From Xanthobacteraceae bacterium (GTDB lineage: Bacteria > Pseudomonadota > Alphaproteobacteria > Rhizobiales > Xanthobacteraceae): a stretch of 7,332 bases of DNA. The first letter of the stretch is position 1. Each line of letters starts with the position of its first letter. A program made the translations under genes and the position numbers. Positions 5,702 through 7,332 of the stretch are shown one piece after another. Below the pieces are notes generated by a model. That model searched no databases and was not told the origin of the DNA. It was given only the letters and a program-made list of their open reading frames with translations. The stretch lies in the NCBI GenBank assembly GCA_025929595.1, contig JAICQA010000133.1, positions 1 to 7,332 on the forward strand, written 5' to 3'.

Positions 5702-6186
5702 TAGAGAGTCTTCTGCATCAGCACGAGATCGAGGGCGCGGCCGAATTTTTCGCCGACGCCGGGCAGGCGTCCGACCTCGACGAATCCGAACTTCGCATGC
5801 AGCGCGAGCGACGGCGTGTTGGTCGCGTCGATTCCGCCAATCATGACGCGCTTCTCAAGGACGCGCGCCTCATCCATCAGCGCCGTGAGCAGCGCCGACC
5901 CGTGTCCCCTGCCGCGCGCATCGGCGGCCACATAGAGCGAATGTTCGACGGTGAAGCGGTAGCCGTCGAACGGACGAAAGTTGCCGAAGCTGCCGTAGCC
6001 GACCACGAGGCCGTTTTCCTCCGCCGCCAGCACCGGGAACCCCGCCGCGCGCCGCGTGTCGAACCACGCCCGGCGCGTCGTGAGATCGCTCGGCGCCTCG
6101 TTCCAGATCGCGGTCGTATTCAGGACGGCGTCGTTATAGATCGCGAGAATCGCCGGCAGGTCCGCCTCGTGCGCCGCGCGGATCAT
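5701..6186 (-). CDS. GNAT N-acetyltransferase, phosphinothricin/methionine sulfone type
   Basis: Cytoplasmic acetyl-CoA-dependent N-acetyltransferase, 161 aa, normal for the Pat/MnaT (YncA) subgroup. It starts MIRAAHEADLPAI and shows IYNDAVLNTTAIW (17-29), the conserved E81 in TVEHSLYV, the acetyl-CoA pyrophosphate loop RGRGHGSALL (91-100), and the late DATNTPSLALHAKFGF motif (120-135). Relatives acetylate phosphinothricin or methionine sulfone/sulfoximine as detoxification, but substrate cannot be assigned from motifs. The start is the ATG at 6186, which overlaps the TGA of the upstream propeller gene as ATGA, so the two are co-transcribed and coupled. The frame stays open far upstream to 6936, but that extension is antisense-like Arg-rich shadow of the neighbour and is not part of the protein. 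Confidence 0.9.
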   Translation of the reverse strand: MIRAAHEADLPAILAIYNDAVLNTTAIWNEAPSDLTTRRAWFDTRRAAGFPVLAAEENGLVVGYGSFGNFRPFDGYRFTVEHSLYVAADARGRGHGSALLTALMDEARVLEKRVMIGGIDATNTPSLALHAKFGFVEVGRLPGVGEKFGRALDLVLMQKTL

Positions 6187-7211
6187 TTTGAAACGCGAAC
6201 GGCCTTGTAGACGCCGTCGCGCTCGCGCACGCCGAGGTCGCCGAAAATCTTCACGTGCCAGACCACTTCGCCGTCCTTGTCGATCTCGACGATGTCCTCG
6301 CCGCCGGTGAGCAGCAGGTTTCCCCTGTCGAGTTGCTCGACGGTGCGGATCGGGCTGATACCGATGTCGTTCGCGAATACGGTCTGGCGCGGGCCCCTGC
6401 CGTAGATCGCGACGATCATCGGCGAACGCTGGGCGGCGAGCAGCGAGCCGTCGGGCAGAACGCTCGGCTCGTGCACGTAATTGATCGGCCCCCAACTGCG
6501 GCGCACGGTGCCGTCCGGCGCCACGCGCACGACGCGATGGAAATTGCGCAGACTCACGAGCGTGTCGCCATTGGGAAGACGCACCACCGCGTTGGTATGG
6601 GTGAACCCTTCGCCGCGTCCGCCGCCCTGCCCCGAACCCGGTCCTCGCTTTGGCTTGTCGGGCGCGCCCTTGCCCTGCGCGGCCCACTTTCTGTCGACAT
6701 GATCGCGCGCCTGCCAGCGCCAGACGATCTTGCCGGACGGATCGACCTCGACCGCCTGATCGTCGCCCGCCGAGTCCCAGGCCCAGGCGTGCAGGACGTT
6801 GCCGTTCGGCAGCAAGTCCGCATCGTGGCTGACCTTCGCCGTCTGGTAGCGCCACACGACGTTGCATTTGCGGTCGATGCGGAAGACGCCGCTGAAGGGA
6901 ACGGCAATAAGGAAAGTGTCGTCCGACTTGATCCATTCAAGATCGGCGCCTCGTTGCAACTCCGCGCTCTTGAACTGCGCGGCGGCGAGCGAGCATTGCC
7001 ACACCGTCTTGCCGTTCGAATCGATCTCGATCACGCGCTTGCTTGACGCGTTGATGAAGGCGGTCGTGCCGCCGGTCATCTTGGCCCGCACCGCGGTCAC
7101 GACCTTGTAGGACTGCGCCACCGCGGGCGACGACGGGGCCGTGGCCAGCAGGACCGAAAATAGCCCCGTGAGGCCGGCGAAAAAGGCTGGCGTCCCTGCT
7201 CGCATGGCCAT
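6183..7211 (-). CDS. Secreted arylsulfotransferase-like beta-propeller protein
   Basis: Predicted exported protein of 342 aa. A Sec signal peptide covers 1-32 (hydrophobic core about 9-25, AVA-Q cleavage site at 32/33). The mature part has propeller-blade repeats of the type D-x-x-G-x-V-x-W at about 62-74, 111-123, 155-167, 229-241 and 309-321. HDADLLPNGN (129-138), HTNAVVRLPNG (205-215) and SLRNFHRVV (220-228) resemble arylsulfotransferase (ASST) family motifs, including their conserved His residues. It is much shorter than E. coli-type AssT (about 600 aa), so enzymatic activity is uncertain and a PQQ-propeller-like binding protein is possible. A Gly/Lys/Pro-rich loop (177-202) looks like an insert. 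C73 and C116 could pair in the periplasm. The start is set by the ribosome-binding site at 7219-7226. Confidence 0.8.
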   Translation of the reverse strand: MAMRAGTPAFFAGLTGLFSVLLATAPSSPAVAQSYKVVTAVRAKMTGGTTAFINASSKRVIEIDSNGKTVWQCSLAAAQFKSAELQRGADLEWIKSDDTFLIAVPFSGVFRIDRKCNVVWRYQTAKVSHDADLLPNGNVLHAWAWDSAGDDQAVEVDPSGKIVWRWQARDHVDRKWAAQGKGAPDKPKRGPGSGQGGGRGEGFTHTNAVVRLPNGDTLVSLRNFHRVVRVAPDGTVRRSWGPINYVHEPSVLPDGSLLAAQRSPMIVAIYGRGPRQTVFANDIGISPIRTVEQLDRGNLLLTGGEDIVEIDKDGEVVWHVKIFGDLGVRERDGVYKAVRVSK

Positions 7212-7218
7212 AGAAGGT

Positions 7219-7226
7219 CCCCTCCC
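7219..7226 (-). promoter_or_regulatory. Ribosome-binding site fixing the propeller-gene start
   Basis: On the - strand this reads GGGAGGGG, 7 nt before the ATG at 7211. It supports the start that leaves a clean signal peptide at the N-terminus. A second in-frame ATG at 7205 is possible but too far from the site. The far upstream ATG at 7328 would bury the signal peptide behind 39 Arg/Gly-rich residues. Confidence 0.75.
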
Positions 7227-7238
7227 GCGCCGGTTGCG

Positions 7239-7266
7239 AGTATATCGGCGGCGGGCAACCCGTCCA
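7239..7266 (-). promoter_or_regulatory. Sigma70-like promoter for the propeller/acetyltransferase operon
   Basis: On the - strand a TATACT -10 box (7244-7239, 5 of 6 consensus) lies 16 bp after TGGACG (7266-7261, 4 of 6 to TTGACA). Transcription would start near 7232, giving a leader of about 20 nt that includes the GGGAGGGG ribosome-binding site. It is the best promoter match I found in the window and independently supports the start at 7211. Confidence 0.55.
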
Positions 7267-7332
7267 CCGCCGGACGCGACCGCACGGCACTTCGCCCGGC
7301 CTGCACCCGATGCTATTCCGCGCCTCATGACC
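7267..7332. other. Right-end segment without a supported gene
   Basis: These 66 bases lie upstream of the - strand promoter. An ATG on the + strand at 7327 runs off the window edge and has no Shine-Dalgarno; whether a divergent gene begins there cannot be judged. Confidence 0.3.

Noticed and set aside
5701..6936. 411-codon reading frame suggesting an N-terminal extension or fusion of the acetyltransferase
   Set aside because: The first 250 codons overlap the propeller gene in another frame and are Arg-rich noise. The GNAT domain starts exactly at the ATG at 6186, which overlaps the upstream stop as ATGA.
6255..7046. 263-codon + strand open frame opposite the propeller gene
   Set aside because: Antisense shadow of a gene with a signal peptide, promoter and ribosome-binding site; no family resemblance.
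7212..7328. Upstream ATG start for the propeller protein at 7328
   Set aside because: It would put 39 Arg/Gly-rich residues before a signal peptide and would lie upstream of the predicted promoter; the ATG at 7211 has a strong ribosome-binding site.
7291..7332. Leaderless divergent gene starting at ATG 7327 with TATTCC as a -10 box
   Set aside because: The -35 match is poor (TTCGCC), only two codons are visible, and there is no ribosome-binding site.

Overview
This is GC-rich DNA with uniform, strongly GC3-biased codon use. It looks chromosomal and alphaproteobacterial, most likely Hyphomicrobiales (Rhizobiales), perhaps a Bradyrhizobium/Rhodopseudomonas/Xanthobacteraceae-type genome. The basis is the ChvI-ChvG-HprK-EIIA(Man)-HPr gene block, a hallmark of that order, plus a paired intergenic palindrome of a kind I recall from Bradyrhizobiaceae genomes. 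Genus is inference. No rRNA, tRNA, CRISPR array, insertion sequence or phage gene was found. I see no wholly new system; the window is well-known signalling genes followed by smaller accessory genes.

Left part (1-4033, + strand): a 114-bp leader with a perfect 9-bp inverted repeat, then a tightly packed operon: chvI (OmpR-type response regulator), chvG (membrane sensor kinase), hprK (short HPr kinase), an EIIA(Man)-like PTS protein and HPr. ChvG senses the envelope/acid state and phosphorylates ChvI. HprK, HPr and EIIA form a sugar-transport-independent regulatory PTS. The shared operon suggests that envelope sensing and carbon/energy signalling are linked. Gaps are 27, 2, 101 and 3 bp. The 101-bp gap holds a near-ideal ribosome-binding site and ATG in the wrong frame for the EIIA gene.

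Middle part (4034-5576): on the - strand, stop-to-stop with the HPr gene, lies a UdgX-type uracil-DNA glycosylase carrying the family's covalent-linking His motif (KRRLH here). Divergent from it on the + strand is an orphan class II glutamine amidotransferase of the YafJ type, with small overlapping inverted repeats just before its start.

Right part (5577-7332): a roughly 118-bp inverted pair of REP-like hairpins separates the amidotransferase gene from a convergent - strand pair. In transcription order that pair is a secreted arylsulfotransferase-like beta-propeller protein and a GNAT acetyltransferase of the phosphinothricin/methionine-sulfone acetyltransferase type, joined by an ATGA start/stop overlap. 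A good sigma70-like promoter and ribosome-binding site precede the propeller gene and fix its start at 7211. The last ~65 bases hold no gene I can support.
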